In this document: positions 61,771 to 64,000 of the stretch, piece after piece
Numbering within the stretch: position 1 is the stretch's first letter
Layout of the letters: the number at the start of each line of letters is the position of its first letter
NCBI GenBank assembly: GCA_013398295.1
Contig: VZSF01004856.1
Coordinates: forward strand, 458,822 to 522,821
Origin: Chionis minor
Taxonomy: Eukaryota; Chordata; Aves; Charadriiformes; Chionididae
Direction: 5' to 3'
Length of the DNA: 64,000 nucleotides
The notes under the pieces: generated by a model
Database searches by the model: none
What the model saw: the letters and a program-made list of their open reading frames with translations, nothing else
What the model was told of the DNA's origin: nothing
Translations under genes and position numbers: made by a program

Positions 61771-64000
61771 CTACCAAGATAGTTTTAGGGGGTTATTTTA
61801 GGTGATTTCACATTGCAGTTCAAACAGATATAAACCTAGGGCTGTCAAATACTACTATTTACATCTCTAACCTAGTAGGAAGATATTTTCAGAACAAGCA
61901 TTTATGTCCAGATGCAATCTGTCTTTTGCCTGGCGTGTGTTAAAACTCAGGACTCAAAAGGAGGGAGAGCCTAGAACTGGCAAGTTGGAAGGACGTATCA
62001 GCTATAGTAGGACAGAAAGATTTTGAAAACACTAATTCCCCTTTCATTTCTTATCACACCAAGTGTAGGACGAATACAGTAACTATGAAACTGTGAGTTT
62101 CAAGGTTGTGGTGTGGATAGCATGCTATACTTGTTTGTCTGGTAGAATAAAATCTCGCACTTTTCAGCTGACTGGTGGTGAGGGATGCCCACTACTTTAA
62201 TGACTATCTTGAAACCTCTTTAGTTGTGCCTATAAAAGAAAGCACATCACTTCAAAAGATCAAGCCCACACAAGGAGTGTCAGAGTTTAAAACGGAGGGA
62301 TATCTAAATCATTCATCACTTTTGAAAACTGAAGGCAATTGCTGTAAATAAAAAATGCTAAGAATTTAAGAAGGACCAAAAAAAAAAAAAAAAGAAAACA
62401 GGAGAGGAAACTCCTTCTTCTAAAAATTAAAAATAACATTAGGAAGTTGAAAAGAAGTACAAAATATGCATCTCAGACACAGAGGGGTCCAGAATGTTTA
62501 CATATTTGGTTGTTAAGAAAGCATGATCAGGTAGTACTATAAGAACAGATGACCTCCTCTTCTCATACTGATTGGTACACTGTGGATTTCACCTTGTGTA
62601 CTATCACATTTCTTTCTCTCCCTTCACACTGTTTTAAATCATTCCAGATCTGGTAGCAAAAATAGGTCCAAAAATTCACTTGCTAAGTTTTTAAAAAGTG
62701 ACTGAAAATGTGGGAAAGCCCTTGGGCTTTCAAAAGCAAACTACAAGTAACTATGAGGGTTAAGTGTTGACCAAATGCTGTGCCTGAAAATGTCCTCCTA
62801 AGGAGCCAATAATAAGCTTAAGTCATCCAAAATGCAGGACTGAAAGACTTTTTGTAAAATTATATAGGCCACCTTCTGGCAGTCATGGTGTGTAGCGACC
62901 TTCCGTCACATCTACCCAGAGCATTCATGGAGGATGTTTGTCTAATCCATTGATGGTAACTCTATACAGAGACATCCCCAAACAGCCTCATAAACCTGTT
63001 CCCATGCTAGACGTTCCTTGAAATTAGAACATTTTCCTAATTTTTAGCCTGTATTTTCCTTGCTTCAAATTTAGTCTGCCACTTTTTGTCCTACTCACAT
63101 GTTGTTATGGGTGAGTATGATCCGTATTCTCTTTTGTTTAGCAGATTATTAACACAAGTTACACTCCTTCAGCCTAGACCATCTCTTCCATTCCTAGGTC
63201 ACACTTTCACAGCTTATGTTCACCTTGATAACTCTCACTGATGTTCTCTGAACCTTTTTTCAGCATGTTTTTATTTTGTGGTGGTGCCCAAAACCATGTT
63301 TGAAACTTCAGATGAAACTTGGTAGCTAGAAGGGCAAATTAGTCACGACCTACGTCTTACATGTGACGTGCTTATCATGTATTTGAATAACATTTAACCT
63401 TTGTGTAATAACATGGAAAGATTGACTCAGTTTGTGGTTCAGTGTAATCCATAGACCTTTTTTCTTCTGCATTGCTGCCTACATGTTAATTCCTTATTTT
63501 GTGTTTACACATTTGACCTGTACTTGCTAATCATAGGATCATAGAATTTTCCTTATTACTGAACTTTGACTTGTTGATTTCAGACTTACATGACATTTCA
63601 AATTGTAATCTTGTTTCCACAAGCCAAGCTTCCTGTCACGTGCAGACTCATCTCCCTATTTTCAAGTTTTACCAATCTGTATCACAGTATTATTATTTGT
63701 GTGCGTAAGTATTCAGCAAGTCATGTGTTCAGGTATTCAGAATAAATATAGACTTGTGTATTTTAATCGTTATATTCTTACTTGTACTATAACAAACATC
63801 TACAAGCCTACTTCGGGACACCCTAATACCTGAATATCTCATTAAGTCTCTGTGAAAGTAATTAAGACCTTGCTTTGACCAAGAGACAGAATCTTCAGGC
63901 TTGCTCTGTTCTTCTCCCTCCTGTGTCTGCTGCAGTTTTCTTCCCTAACTTTGCACAGACCTCCCCCTCTTTTCTTGCTCCTTAACTGGGTAACTAGTGT
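61771..64000 (-). other. upstream intron of the second receptor to window end
   Basis: No exon for the first half of D2 is visible, so the gene continues beyond the right edge. A TTTCTTTTATAG acceptor-like site occurs on minus near 62.24 kb, but every frame after it stops within a few codons. A poly(A) run lies at 62378-62393 and an old CR1 copy at about 62.95-63.69 kb. Confidence 0.65.
62950..63690 (-). repeat. ancient CR1 LINE copy
   Basis: Long diverged match to the antisense of an old CR1 lineage shared by birds, crocodilians and turtles. The plus strand shows in order GACATCCCCAAACAGCC, then TGATGTTCTCTGAACC, GGTGGTGCCCAAAACCATGTTTGAAAC, TTGACTCAGTTTGTGG, CATTGCTGCC, and GAACTTTGACTTGTTGATTTCAGAC. 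These are separated by indels and there is no open frame. Edges are approximate. Confidence 0.6.

Noticed and set aside
62100..62245. Possible first D2 exon of the second receptor after a strong acceptor near 62.24 kb
   Set aside because: All three frames stop within a few codons and no P-P-x-N-V or L-x-W pattern appears.
1..64000. CRISPR arrays, bacterial operons, tRNA or rRNA genes
   Set aside because: No regularly spaced direct repeats, no ribosome-binding-site-led gene clusters and no cloverleaf or rRNA signatures were seen. The window is vertebrate nuclear DNA.

Overview
This window is vertebrate nuclear DNA, almost certainly from a bird. It has interrupted genes with GT-AG introns and no bacterial-type gene packing. 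Its interspersed repeats are nearly all CR1 LINE copies of avian type, whose 3' ends read as repeats of ATTCTATG or ATTCTGTG, some with reverse-transcriptase reading frames still visible. Most of the window is non-coding.

Two type I cytokine-receptor genes can be read, both on the minus strand. The first is complete: eight coding exons between 21886 (ATG) and 7573 (stop) join in perfect phase into a 377-residue protein that I identify as CRLF2, the TSLP receptor chain. It shares the spacing of the D1 cysteines, the D2 layout, a PDPK box 1 followed by GNFQEW, and a tyrosine three residues from the C-terminus with the mammalian protein. The second is the 3' half of a neighbouring receptor alpha chain (exons between 61770 and 55925; its 5' half lies beyond 64000). 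It has a canonical WSEWS motif, a transmembrane segment, a box-1-like exon and a tail exon. By neighbourhood and tail similarity it is a CSF2RA or IL3RA homologue. This matches the CRLF2-CSF2RA-IL3RA cluster of the mammalian pseudoautosomal region, but here both genes point the same way, whereas in human CRLF2 is opposite to the other two.

Layout: 1-7202 is sequence downstream of CRLF2, with CR1 pieces, a G-rich tract and a purine repeat that carries a one-base N and a suspicious flanking duplication. CRLF2 occupies 7203-21960, with a TATA-like element just upstream of its first coding exon. From 22 kb to 55.7 kb there is no gene I can assign; the interval holds several CR1 copies, a GGGAA array, a homeodomain- and octamer-motif-rich segment near 35.4 kb that looks like a conserved regulatory element, and a few orphan open stretches that could be unrecognised exons (24.3 kb, 33.4 kb, 45.1 kb; also 2.3 kb on the plus strand). 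The second receptor covers 55.7 kb to the right end, with an old CR1 copy in its upstream intron.

The two genes would make single-pass haematopoietic cytokine receptors that signal through JAK bound at box 1. Identifications rest on my recognition of protein motifs and exon phase, without database searches.
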